Below, one piece after another: positions 9,668-18,699 of a stretch of DNA of 39,159 nt (positions are counted from its first letter, which is position 1; each line of letters begins with the position of its first letter). Made by a program: the position numbers and the translations under genes. Origin of the DNA: Campylobacter troglodytis (lineage in GTDB: Bacteria; Campylobacterota; Campylobacteria; Campylobacterales; Campylobacteraceae); NCBI RefSeq assembly GCF_006864425.1, contig NZ_QHLI01000026.1:1-39159 (forward strand), in the 5' to 3' direction. The notes beneath the pieces are model-generated. The model had not been told where the DNA came from. It searched no databases and saw nothing but the letters and a program-made list of their open reading frames with translations.

Positions 9668-11380
9668 TTATTTTAGCCTTAAAAACTCCCCAACAAGCTT
9701 TTCAATCTCCTTGATTCCAAGCTGCCAAAAGTTTTTATCCTCAATGTCAAAGCCAAAAAGACCCACTAGCTCCTTAGGGCTCTTGCTACCACCTAAGGAT
9801 AGCATTTGTATATATCTTTCCTTAAAATCCTCGCACTTACCACTTTTATAAAGCCCATAAAGTGCTAGTACAAGAAGCTGGGCATAGCCATAGGCATAGC
9901 AATAAAAAGGAGTATGTATGAAATGTGGTATATAACTCCACCAAAGCGAGTAATGCTTACTAAGTTTAACGCTACCATCAAACATCTTCTCGCTTTCTTT
10001 TAGCCAAAGCTCATTAATTTCAGCCAAACTTAGCTCGCCTTGATGTGCGTGTATGGCTCTTTCAAAGGTGGTGAAATTTATTTGTCTGTAAAGGGTGGCA
10101 AAGATGTCTTCTAATTTTGAGGCATAAAGTCCTATAAGCTCATCTTTTTTCAAGGATTTTTTCATATAATCAAAAACAAGCATCTCAGCAAAGACAGAAG
10201 CGGTTTCAGCTGTGGTTAGAGGGGTATCTTGGCTTAAAAAATTCACGCTGTAGCTTAATTTTTGATGTATGGCGTGTCCTAACTCGTGTGCAAGGGTAAA
10301 TAAGTCTCTTCTTCTTTCTGTGTAATTTAGCAAAACAAAGGGATGGGTATCGCTTACTGTTGAGTGCGAAAAGGCTCCTCCTCTTTTATTTTCTCTTGGA
10401 TAAACATCTATCCAGTTTTCATTGAAGGCTGTTTTTGCGATCTGGCTAAATTTGGGAGAAAATGAATCAAAGGCTTTTATCACTATCTTTTGAGCCTTTT
10501 TGTAATTTACACTTAGATCCTTGCCCAAAGGTGCGTATCTATCATAATCTTTGAGGCTTTTAAGCCCTAGAATTTGACGCTTTCTTTTGTAAAAGGTGCC
10601 AACTAGGTGGAAATTTTTTTCTGTGCTTTCAATGAGTGAATCCACGCTTGCTTGGGTGATTTGATTACTTATATGTCTTGATTCTTCGGCATTTTTATAC
10701 TGTCTAAGCTCACAAATGCTCTTTCTTTCAGCCTTGATCATATTTAAAATATAAGCAAGTGTGGGTGCATTTGCTTGAAGCACCTTGCTAAAAGCCTTTG
10801 CGGCGGTTTTTCTGGTGTTTCTATTTGCACTATAAAGCTTGCTTAAAGCCTCCTCCTCGCTTAGAAGCTTGTTTTCAAAGCTTATCTTCCATCTGCTTGT
10901 CATCTCATCAAAAAGCCTTGCAAATGCTCTTGCTCCCGTGCTTGAAAGGTGTAAGATAACTCGCTCTTCTTCCTTGCTAAGATTATGCTTTTTATTTTTG
11001 ATGAGATTTTGCAAATAAAAGCCATATTCCTCGCACTCACTTATAATTTTTTGTGCCTTTTTTGGCTCAAATTCACAAAATTCAAGCTCAAAGAAGAGCA
11101 TATTTTCCTCTACACCCTTGCACTCTTGCTCATAGTTTGCATAAAGTGCTCCCTTGCTTGTATCCCTTGCAAAGCACAAAAAGGCATAGCTCATTATCTT
11201 TGCTATATTAAAGGCTATTTTTTCATATCTTTGCAAGGCTGTTTTAAACTCAGCTGTTTTTAAGGTGCTAAGCTTGTTCTCATAGTCCTTTTTAAAAGCC
11301 CTTGCCTTTGTTTTACTCTCTTGTAAAAGCTTCTTTGCTAAGTCCTCAGTGCTAAATAAATCCTCTAAATTCCAGCTCAT
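9668..11380 (-). CDS. pepF: Oligoendopeptidase F, M3 family zinc peptidase
   Basis: Cytosolic metallopeptidase that cuts short peptides, probably in peptide recycling. The zinc motif HELGHAIHQ (HExxH) lies near residue 365, followed by the downstream glutamate region TAETASVFAEM. The 570 residues fit the M3B subfamily. The N-terminus (MSWNLEDLFS) is the usual PepF start, and AAGGAC precedes the ATG. It is monocistronic between two long gaps. Nothing is unusual within the gene. Confidence 0.93.
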   Translation of the reverse strand: MSWNLEDLFSTEDLAKKLLQESKTKARAFKKDYENKLSTLKTAEFKTALQRYEKIAFNIAKIMSYAFLCFARDTSKGALYANYEQECKGVEENMLFFELEFCEFEPKKAQKIISECEEYGFYLQNLIKNKKHNLSKEEERVILHLSSTGARAFARLFDEMTSRWKISFENKLLSEEEALSKLYSANRNTRKTAAKAFSKVLQANAPTLAYILNMIKAERKSICELRQYKNAEESRHISNQITQASVDSLIESTEKNFHLVGTFYKRKRQILGLKSLKDYDRYAPLGKDLSVNYKKAQKIVIKAFDSFSPKFSQIAKTAFNENWIDVYPRENKRGGAFSHSTVSDTHPFVLLNYTERRRDLFTLAHELGHAIHQKLSYSVNFLSQDTPLTTAETASVFAEMLVFDYMKKSLKKDELIGLYASKLEDIFATLYRQINFTTFERAIHAHQGELSLAEINELWLKESEKMFDGSVKLSKHYSLWWSYIPHFIHTPFYCYAYGYAQLLVLALYGLYKSGKCEDFKERYIQMLSLGGSKSPKELVGLFGFDIEDKNFWQLGIKEIEKLVGEFLRLK

Positions 11381-11623
11381 CTTTTGTCCTTTTTTGTTTG
11401 AATTCTAGCAATTTAAACTTAATCGCATTAAAGATCTTGCCAAATATTAGGGCTAAGATGGGGGATCTTGTCCTTAATTTAAAGAAAAGAATTTAGATAA
11501 GATTAAAAATTTAGGAAACATTTTTTATCAAGCTTTGCTTGAATTTATAAGCAAAAATTAAAGCATAGCCCTAATGGCTACAAAAATTAGATCTTAATAT
11601 AAAAGCTAGATAAAACAAAATGA

Positions 11624-11629
11624 TATAAT
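11624..11629 (+). promoter_or_regulatory. Likely -10 box for the unknown two-gene operon
   Basis: TATAAT within TGATATAATA lies 32 bases upstream of the GTG start at 11661. No good -35 box is visible, which is common in Campylobacter promoters. Confidence 0.5.
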
Positions 11630-11660
11630 AGATCCTCATAATTTTGTTAATGGGGTATAA

Positions 11661-14600
11661 GTGATCAAAAAAGAATCTATAAATCAAGTTGATTTAATCA
11701 AATTCTTTGACAATGAAAAAGATGGATTAAGGGAGTTGGAATTTATACTGAGTGGAAATTTATACACAAACAATGGCATTAAAAAAGAAAAGATTGAGGA
11801 TCTAAGATATATTTGTCATAATTTTAAGCTCTATCACAAGCTAAGAGATGATCTAAGTGCTAAAAAGATCTTTAAGCTCTTAAAACAAAAGGTAGGTGAG
11901 GGGCTTAGCGTAAGGGTTTATTCTTTTGAAAAGAGCTTAGAAGAAAGCATAGCAAAGCCTTACTACCTAGATCCAACAAGCAATAAAATATATGATAACA
12001 AAATATCTAAGAGTTTAGAGGTATTTTCTTTCTATGATGAGGATAATCCTCTTGTAAAATTTACACAAGGTCTAAGACAAATAGCCAAGGAAAATGCCAA
12101 GGATATAGCTAAGATTGATCTTAGGCTTGATGATTTAAACGAAATGGCTGCTTATTTATTATTTGATGAAAAAGAAAAGAACCAAGATAAGCTAGAAAAA
12201 ATTCAAAAACTAAATGAGAAATTTTACAAAGAACTAAATAAATTCAAAGAAGCATTGAAAGATTATATAGTAAAGGTGAAAGAATGCGAATATTATGACA
12301 AGCAGATTAAGGCTAAAATTATTAAAACGCTGAATTTATTTTTTGATGAAATGAAAGATAATATAAAAGAGCTTGTAAAAGAGGGAAATAATTTAATATT
12401 AAAAGAAATACTTAAATTTTTCATAGCCCTTGTTGATCTTAGTGATCTTAAAACAATGTTTAGTAAGCTTACTATTTTGCCTATTTTTTTGGATCTTATA
12501 AATACTGCCAACAGTATCAAACATTTCAAGGATAATCAAATAAAATATGCCTATTTGCTACCACTATATAAGCTTTTAAATCAAAAAATGGCTATGTATC
12601 TCACCCTAGCTCAAAGAATGTTTTGCTCGCATTTTTTTATTATCAATAAAACAAATATCATTGATCTTTCTGGCATAGATCTCTTTAAGAACAACAAGGC
12701 TATCTTAGACAAGGGATTAGGTTTTGTTGCACTTATAAATGATCTAAGTGCTTTTGTGAATTTTTTAGAAAATAATGATATAAATTTAAATCAAACATAT
12801 AAAAATAACTGCATAGCAAACACCGCTCAAACAAACAGTGCCGCTCTTTTAGATAAATACCTAAGCCACCAGCTTCATAAAAGCATCTTGCTAAATTATA
12901 TAGAATACCCAAGCTTTGCTTCATCTTATCTAGCTGAGATCTTACAAAATAAAAACAACAATGCCTTATATAAAACAAATAATGCTTTGCCATCTAATCC
13001 AAATGAATTAAATTATTTGGTTATTAGCAATGCTCCTACTTATGAAAACGCAGGACTTGAAAGCGAAATTATGCAGCATTTTTTAGGATATAAGATAAAA
13101 AGGCTTGGGCAAAATAAAAAAATTGCTAGTAGCTATGCATCAAAGATTGATTATAGCAACTACTGTATAGATAGGCAAGGCACTAAGCTTTGTGTGGTGA
13201 GATTAAGCCCCTTTGTATGTATAAAAACTAGCCAATACAACGAGATCTATGAGCTGGCTAAGAGCTATGAGGATGAGAATTTTGCACTGTATTATCCACA
13301 AGAAAAATACAAGGCAGAACAAATGATTGCTTATATAGCTTCTTTTTTTAAACAAGCAAAGGAGCTTAAAGAAATAATCAACTCAGGCAAAGACTTTTTT
13401 GAGCAATACCTCAAAAATATGCAAATTTTTTTAGAAGCCATACATAAAAACAAGATTCCAAAAAACACAAAATATTACTACTGTTTAAGTGAAATTTTAC
13501 TAATAGCTCTTAGTTTTTATCTTATACAAAGGGAGTTGAAAAACTATGGCAAAGATTATGAAGTACAAATTATCAACAAAGATTCTTTCTTTCCCACCAT
13601 AAACACCACCTCCTATCAAGTGCTTAGCTTTGAAGATATAAAGATAAATTTTATCGCTCAAAATGCCTATATTAAGCTTTCTGATGGGCTAAGCAAAAGA
13701 ATATTTTTAAACAAAGCATTAAAAGAAAGCTTGGATGAAAAGCTAGATGATGAGTGCTGTATATTTTTAGATCTCTTAATGGCTAAGAACACTCAAGATA
13801 AAGAAGAGCTCGAGTATGACTTAGAAGAGGATCTAAGTATAGACAAAGAATTTATGCAGTATATAGAGTATAAAGCAGATCTTATACAAGAAGAAGAGAC
13901 ACTAGAAAAGGCATTTAAAAAAGAATTTCCTAATTTTAAGCTAACACAATATGATCTTTTAGAAAAGGCATTTGAAAGCTTTATTTCTTCTTTGTTTCCC
14001 TTTGTGGATTATTTAAACATTGATGATTTAGAGCTTTCAAAAAGACTTTTAAAAAATGTATTAGAGCAAAAACCCTTAAAAAAAATACTTAAAGAAGAAT
14101 TAGGGCTTGCTTATCTAGCTCTTTTATTAAAAAACACAAAACCCTTACAAACAGTAACTAAGCATTCTTTCTTCATAAAACAGTCTTTTAAGATGATGCT
14201 TAGAGCAGAAAAATATGCATTAATGTATGAAAAATTAAGCGAGATCAAGATAGAGCTAACTGTTACAAAAAATATATCAAAAATTAATAGATTCAAACGG
14301 TTTAGTAAAAACTATCTAAGAGCATATACAAATCGAGCATATAAACAAGCCTTGCAAGATCTAGGCAAGGGCATAGTTTTAAATTTTATTGATGAGTATT
14401 TTTACACAAGCTTTGAAAGGCTTGAGGCTCAATATAAAAAAATAAGCTTTGAACATTTTCTTTATAAATATGATGAGCCTTATGCTGTTAAGCAAAAAAA
14501 TTTTATCACATATCCTTTGAAAATTCAAAGCAATTTTATGTGCTTTGATTTTAATGAAATGTTTTATGGTGGAAAGCTTTGTACTGGTGGATTAAGGTAT

Positions 14601-15212
14601 TTTTTAGGCTTTTCTTATATTTTTCATCTGAGAAATTTTAAAGATGATCTTATAAAAAGAATTATATATTTTATCGCACTTGATCATCATAGACACGAAG
14701 ATAGCTTAGAAAATTATATAAACGAGTTAAAAGCACCGTCAAAACAAATAGGCAAAGTAAAATGTGATGAATTATATAAGGAATTCATTCCAAACAAGGA
14801 GCCAAAATATTATAAAATAAGTAAGGATGGAATAAGCTCTAATAACCCACAAGAAAGTGCTACAATGCAATATGAATTATATAAGCTATATAAAAAAAGA
14901 GAAAAAATAAAAAATAGCCAAGGAAAAAAAGTGCCATCAGCCATTGATGCCTATAATGAAGCCTTAGATATTTTACAAGATCTTTATGATAAGATCTTAC
15001 ACACTAAAAATCACAAAGATGACAATAAAATGAGAAGGCTGCTAGAATGCCTTGAACTTATAGGACAAAATAATATTTGGGCTATGTATATTGAGGAAAA
15101 TGATGAAAAAGAAGCACGTAATAACTTAGACGAAGATAAAAAAAGACCTCCTTATTTTATAGGAAGATTAGCCACAACAATTATTAGAGACGGTGGATTA
15201 TGGATAGGATAG
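11661..15212 (+). CDS. Large protein of unknown function (1183 aa)
   Basis: I do not recognise this protein. It is 1183 residues, soluble-looking, very rich in Lys, Leu, Asn and Tyr, and mostly helical in character. There is no signal peptide and no clear membrane segment. Coil-prone charged stretches lie at about 165-250 and 725-790. I see no Walker motif, HNH, PD-(D/E)xK or other standard enzyme signature. Possible landmarks are FYGGKLCTGGLRYFLGFSY (about 970) and ALDHHRHEDSLENYINELK (about 1010). The C-terminus is RPPYFIGRLATTIIRDGGLW. The start is GTG with GGGG five bases upstream. It overlaps the next gene by 13 bases, so the two products are probably made together. Codon use looks like the host's. 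An effector, defence or phage-derived role is possible but unsupported. Confidence 0.85.
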   Translation: MIKKESINQVDLIKFFDNEKDGLRELEFILSGNLYTNNGIKKEKIEDLRYICHNFKLYHKLRDDLSAKKIFKLLKQKVGEGLSVRVYSFEKSLEESIAKPYYLDPTSNKIYDNKISKSLEVFSFYDEDNPLVKFTQGLRQIAKENAKDIAKIDLRLDDLNEMAAYLLFDEKEKNQDKLEKIQKLNEKFYKELNKFKEALKDYIVKVKECEYYDKQIKAKIIKTLNLFFDEMKDNIKELVKEGNNLILKEILKFFIALVDLSDLKTMFSKLTILPIFLDLINTANSIKHFKDNQIKYAYLLPLYKLLNQKMAMYLTLAQRMFCSHFFIINKTNIIDLSGIDLFKNNKAILDKGLGFVALINDLSAFVNFLENNDINLNQTYKNNCIANTAQTNSAALLDKYLSHQLHKSILLNYIEYPSFASSYLAEILQNKNNNALYKTNNALPSNPNELNYLVISNAPTYENAGLESEIMQHFLGYKIKRLGQNKKIASSYASKIDYSNYCIDRQGTKLCVVRLSPFVCIKTSQYNEIYELAKSYEDENFALYYPQEKYKAEQMIAYIASFFKQAKELKEIINSGKDFFEQYLKNMQIFLEAIHKNKIPKNTKYYYCLSEILLIALSFYLIQRELKNYGKDYEVQIINKDSFFPTINTTSYQVLSFEDIKINFIAQNAYIKLSDGLSKRIFLNKALKESLDEKLDDECCIFLDLLMAKNTQDKEELEYDLEEDLSIDKEFMQYIEYKADLIQEEETLEKAFKKEFPNFKLTQYDLLEKAFESFISSLFPFVDYLNIDDLELSKRLLKNVLEQKPLKKILKEELGLAYLALLLKNTKPLQTVTKHSFFIKQSFKMMLRAEKYALMYEKLSEIKIELTVTKNISKINRFKRFSKNYLRAYTNRAYKQALQDLGKGIVLNFIDEYFYTSFERLEAQYKKISFEHFLYKYDEPYAVKQKNFITYPLKIQSNFMCFDFNEMFYGGKLCTGGLRYFLGFSYIFHLRNFKDDLIKRIIYFIALDHHRHEDSLENYINELKAPSKQIGKVKCDELYKEFIPNKEPKYYKISKDGISSNNPQESATMQYELYKLYKKREKIKNSQGKKVPSAIDAYNEALDILQDLYDKILHTKNHKDDNKMRRLLECLELIGQNNIWAMYIEENDEKEARNNLDEDKKRPPYFIGRLATTIIRDGGLWIG

Positions 15213-16504
15213 AAGCCTTTTATAATTATTTATTTAAAGAAGATGAGAGCTATGAGATACGAACGCCCAATGGCATCATCTTAAAGGTAGATAAAAATAC
15301 AAATAAAATACATTTCACACCTAGAACAACACCTGCAAAAGTTGGCAAATACCGTGATATACAAACAAAGGCTCTCTTAGAGGCAAATGAGATACTTATG
15401 AACTCACCATATAAAACCTATAAACCACACATTCTTGATCCAAGACTAAAAACAGGACAAAGCTCAACCTTGCTTGAATTTAAAAGAATACAGTCATATT
15501 ATTATAAAGAAGCACCCCTAGGAAGGGTGGCTCCTTGGACAAAAAAAGAAAAGGCTTATTATGAAGCTTTAAAAACAAAAAGAGAACGTTATAAATATTT
15601 ACTCATAAGAAGTGGGCTAAGAAGTGCAGCTATAAATATACCCTACGATGCTTATTGCAATATAAATGAAGAGGGTAAGCTAATAAATTCTGAGTTTGTG
15701 GGGCTTTATGAAGAAGTAGAAGAAAATAGAGGACTTCTTGGTTATGGATATTTACCCCTTGCAGAATACGAACTTTCAGCAGGACTACTAGGTGATATAC
15801 GAGGCATAGGTGGTGCTACGGCTTTGTTTAATACAGGATTTAAGGCAAGGGCTATTCAGGTTTACTGGCTTTATATGCAGGTTTTAAGTTTAAGTGGTGT
15901 GCTTGATAATTATGAGCCAGAACTAGCCTTGGGCTATGGCTTAATAGCAAATCTAAGAAAGCAAAATATGCTAAAACAATTCATAGAAAATCCACCCTAT
16001 GATAGCTTTAATATGCTGCCATATTTAGATGAAATGATAGGGGTTGATTGGGTAATGGACTTTAATGAGCATTTGCTTGTTAATGATGCTGGAGGAGACG
16101 CCTTAGCCTGGATATGTCAAAAAATAGAAAGAGGAGAGCTACTTGATCCCAGAGACTCAAGGGCAACTTCACAAGATAGGCTAATATTTGACGCACAAAG
16201 AAAGAACTCTGATTTTAGAACCTTTGATATGGAAAAACCAAACGAATGGAGCATAGAAAATATGCAATCTTTTAAAATGCATCTGCGTTTGCAAGCTAAT
16301 ATAGCAGCTTTAACCCCACATCAAAGCTATCCAAATGCACCCATATATGCTACGCCAGAATACTTACAAAGGCTTTATTATGAGGGAAAATTTGATGCAA
16401 AAAAATGGGATATTACAATACCGGCCATATATAGAGAATATTTTCCGCAGTATTTAAGAGAACAAATAGAAGACTATGCAAAAAAGCATAATATTAAAGA
16501 TTAA
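15200..16504 (+). CDS. Protein of unknown function (434 aa), partner of the 1183-aa protein
   Basis: I do not recognise this protein. The start ATG lies inside the 3' end of the previous gene in another frame, a tight coupling. The N-terminus has a beta-like segment (RTPNGIILKVDKNTNKIHFT). A charged stretch around 100-140 includes RVAPWTKKEKAYYEALKTKR. A Gly-rich hydrophobic region at about 175-245 (LLGYGYLPLAEYELSAGLLG, IRGIGGATALFNTGF) may be buried helices rather than membrane spans. A later segment reads MIGVDWVMDFNEHLLVNDAG. No signal peptide or known catalytic motif is visible. A terminator-like hairpin follows. Confidence 0.85.
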   Translation: MDRIEAFYNYLFKEDESYEIRTPNGIILKVDKNTNKIHFTPRTTPAKVGKYRDIQTKALLEANEILMNSPYKTYKPHILDPRLKTGQSSTLLEFKRIQSYYYKEAPLGRVAPWTKKEKAYYEALKTKRERYKYLLIRSGLRSAAINIPYDAYCNINEEGKLINSEFVGLYEEVEENRGLLGYGYLPLAEYELSAGLLGDIRGIGGATALFNTGFKARAIQVYWLYMQVLSLSGVLDNYEPELALGYGLIANLRKQNMLKQFIENPPYDSFNMLPYLDEMIGVDWVMDFNEHLLVNDAGGDALAWICQKIERGELLDPRDSRATSQDRLIFDAQRKNSDFRTFDMEKPNEWSIENMQSFKMHLRLQANIAALTPHQSYPNAPIYATPEYLQRLYYEGKFDAKKWDITIPAIYREYFPQYLREQIEDYAKKHNIKD

Positions 16505-16552
16505 AATTTAAGCACTTGATGCTTTTAGCTACAATCACATAGGAACTTTTCT

Positions 16553-16583
16553 AAGCCCTTTTGATAAAATTTGGCTTTTTTTC
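16553..16583 (+). terminator. Probable terminator of the unknown two-gene operon
   Basis: AAGCC pairs with GGCTT, with an inner TTTT/AAAA stem and a GAT loop, followed by seven T. It lies 50 bases past the stop at 16504. The stem is short and has an internal loop. Confidence 0.45.
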
Positions 16584-17488
16584 GCAAAAATGTTTATTTA
16601 TCACTCTAAGCCTATGGGCGAAGAAGGCATTAAATTTAAAAAGGCATTAAATTCAAGGTGCTTATCCATAAATTCGTGGATTCTTAGCTTCGCTTAGTAT
16701 GAGAAGAATACTCAAAATGGAAAATTGTTTTGTCATTCACAGAGGCGATAGGAAGAATTCAAAGGATTTTCAAGGTTTGCTTTTTTGCTTTTGGATATTT
16801 CGCTACGCCTAGAATGACAAGCAGTATTGTCATATTGAGTTTTCGTAGAAAACAAAAGATCTCTTTTTAAATTTAGAAATACTTCGCAACATTTAAAATG
16901 ATAAATAGTATTTTATATAAAATCAATATTTTTGTTAAAATAGAGCCTAAAATTTTATACAAAATTTCATTTTTAAGCTTTTAGAACTAATTATATAAGC
17001 TAAAAACATCAAGCACCAAGATTAAACATCATAGAATTTTTTTAGACTAAATTCGAATTTTATTTGGCTCTTTTTTAAAAGAGTGCTATCTTTGTTTATA
17101 ATGAAAGGAAGCGAAAATAGAAAAAGAAAGGCAATCTTAGGCAATTTTGTCATATTCAAGATAATATTTAAAGCCCCTTGCTTAAACTAAGTTAAAACAT
17201 CAATAAGAATTCACAAATAATGCTTTAAAACAAAAATTTAATCCTTTCTTATAAATTTTTGGCAAAAATGCTTAAAAATTCAGGCTTAATTTATAAAAAG
17301 ATTAAAAATTCACTCAAAGATGAATTGTTTCAAAATTTCACACTTGTTAATGTTAAAACTTCAAAAGCAAAGAGAAATTTTAGCTAAAGCTTGAATTTTC
17401 AGTGAATTTAAAATCAAGGTGCATATAGATTACAGAATACGGAGGACAGAATACAAAAAATTGATGAGAAATTTTTGCAAAATGATCT
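16584..17488. other. Gap without a gene, with spacer repeats
   Basis: No gene is visible. Two words at 16680-16860 resemble repeats common in such genomes: GGATTCTTAGCTTCGCTTAG, and around 16830 TGTCATATTGAG followed by AAAAGATCTC. TGTCATTC and GAATGACA words around 16730-16820 suggest a decayed inverted-repeat element. The rest is AT-rich spacer full of AATTCA-type words. trpB and trpA, expected downstream of trpF, are not here. Confidence 0.5.
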
Positions 17489-17965
17489 GGCTTAATTAAA
17501 CTGAAACCAAATGGTTTTTAAGTTAATATCTATGAAAAACAAAAATCCGTTTTTAAATTGTCTTGAAATAAATTTAAGGAATTTTCAAGTATTTTTTACT
17601 TCGCCTCCGACTCTTCCTTTGTAAGAAACCCTCGATTTAGAGGTAAAAAGACGCTTTTGTCAAATCTCATAACAAAGTTGTATGTAAAAGAAATTCGCAT
17701 TTGAACCCTTAAAAAATATGAAAAGCTTTCTAAAATGAGTGGTGAATCAAAGTTGATGAAAGTTATTTTTGCTTCGTGTTACACACTCGCAACTGCGTAG
17801 TAGAAGTTTGTGAAATTTAAACTTGCTAAATTTCGTGGAATAAAACAAAGAAATTGTTGGCCTTCACTTAAAAGAAATCAAATTAAGATGAAAAATTTAA
17901 GGCAATATTTTCATCAAAATTTATTAAAATGTATAAGCCAAAATCCTATTAAGTTTAATTTTGCC
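17489..17965 (+). mobile_element. IS1595-type insertion sequence relic B
   Basis: A degraded copy of about 477 bp. The start codon region at 17532 (ATGAAAAACAAA) matches the start of copy G. A KEIRI-like segment lies near 17690, and a damaged VDESYF segment lies at 17745-17770. The C-terminal part from 17810 reads KFKLAKFRGIKQRN and then LLKCISQNPIKF. The ends are GGCTTAATTAAACT (left) and ATTAAGTTTAATTTTGCC (right), both decayed forms of the family ends. Hairpin elements sit at 17587-17625 and 17766-17806. The second joins the VDESYF region directly to the LAKFRGI region, so the middle of the gene is missing. Bases 17966-18081 hold nothing I recognise. Confidence 0.75.
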
Positions 17966-18081
17966 AAACAATTTTTTAAGCTTAAGATAAAAATCCGTCC
18001 TCTGTTTTTATTATTTTGTAAGCTGAACGAAGGAGTTTGCTTTGCTAAAAAAGCACAAAATAGCTTAAATTCACAAAAAAT

Positions 18082-18699
18082 TCATCTCCTAATTTTAGCT
18101 AAAATTTCTTGTATCAAGCCCACATCCTTAATGCCCACTTCCTTTTCCACACGAGAATTAAAGTCCAAAATGCAAGGCTTTTGCCCTTTTGTATTTGTGG
18201 CATTAAGTGCAAAGGTGGCATTGTCCATTCCAAGCCCTCCAGCTAACGCGAATTCTTTGTCATAATTTTTTAACAAATCCCAGTTGAATTTCACTCCATT
18301 ACCCCCTTTTAATGCACCTTTGGTGTCAAAAAGCACCAAATCAGCATTGATTTCAGTAGGTATTTGCAAATCTTGCCCTACGCTAATTACCTGCCACACG
18401 CTTAAATTCAGCTCTTTTAAGCGTTCAAAAAGACTTTTATCTATGCTTTTTTGAATTTGCACGCCGTTTAACCTTGCTTTAAGTGCTGAATTTATAATGA
18501 GCTCATCGCTCTCATCAACAAAAACTCCAATTGCCTTTTTGCCGTTTTTTTGAATAAGCTCGCTTAAATTTTTAGCCAAATTTAAACTCACTTGACGAGG
18601 GCTTTTAGCAAAAATTAGCCCCATAAAATCAATATTTAAAGCTGCAACTTGCTTTGCATTTTCAAGCTCTTTAATCCCACAAATTTTAATCCTTGTCAA
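18082..18699 (-). CDS. trpF: Phosphoribosylanthranilate isomerase TrpF
   Basis: Third step of the tryptophan branch: converts N-phosphoribosylanthranilate to the carboxyphenylamino-deoxyribulose phosphate. It is a TIM barrel with the catalytic Cys in KICGI at the start, GVFVDES in the middle, and late phosphate-binding loops (LAGGLGMDN, DFNSRVEKEVGIKD). I chose TTG 18699, giving MTRIKICGIK, because AAAGGG lies nine bases upstream and the family starts this way. Another TTG, 30 bases upstream, would add ten odd residues. It overlaps the end of trpGD by 14 bases. The expected trpB and trpA do not follow. Confidence 0.92.
   Translation of the reverse strand: MTRIKICGIKELENAKQVAALNIDFMGLIFAKSPRQVSLNLAKNLSELIQKNGKKAIGVFVDESDELIINSALKARLNGVQIQKSIDKSLFERLKELNLSVWQVISVGQDLQIPTEINADLVLFDTKGALKGGNGVKFNWDLLKNYDKEFALAGGLGMDNATFALNATNTKGQKPCILDFNSRVEKEVGIKDVGLIQEILAKIRR

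Noticed and set aside
17810-18265. 151-codon open frame on the plus strand
   Set aside because: Its first part is the C-terminus of IS relic B. The rest is antisense to trpF.
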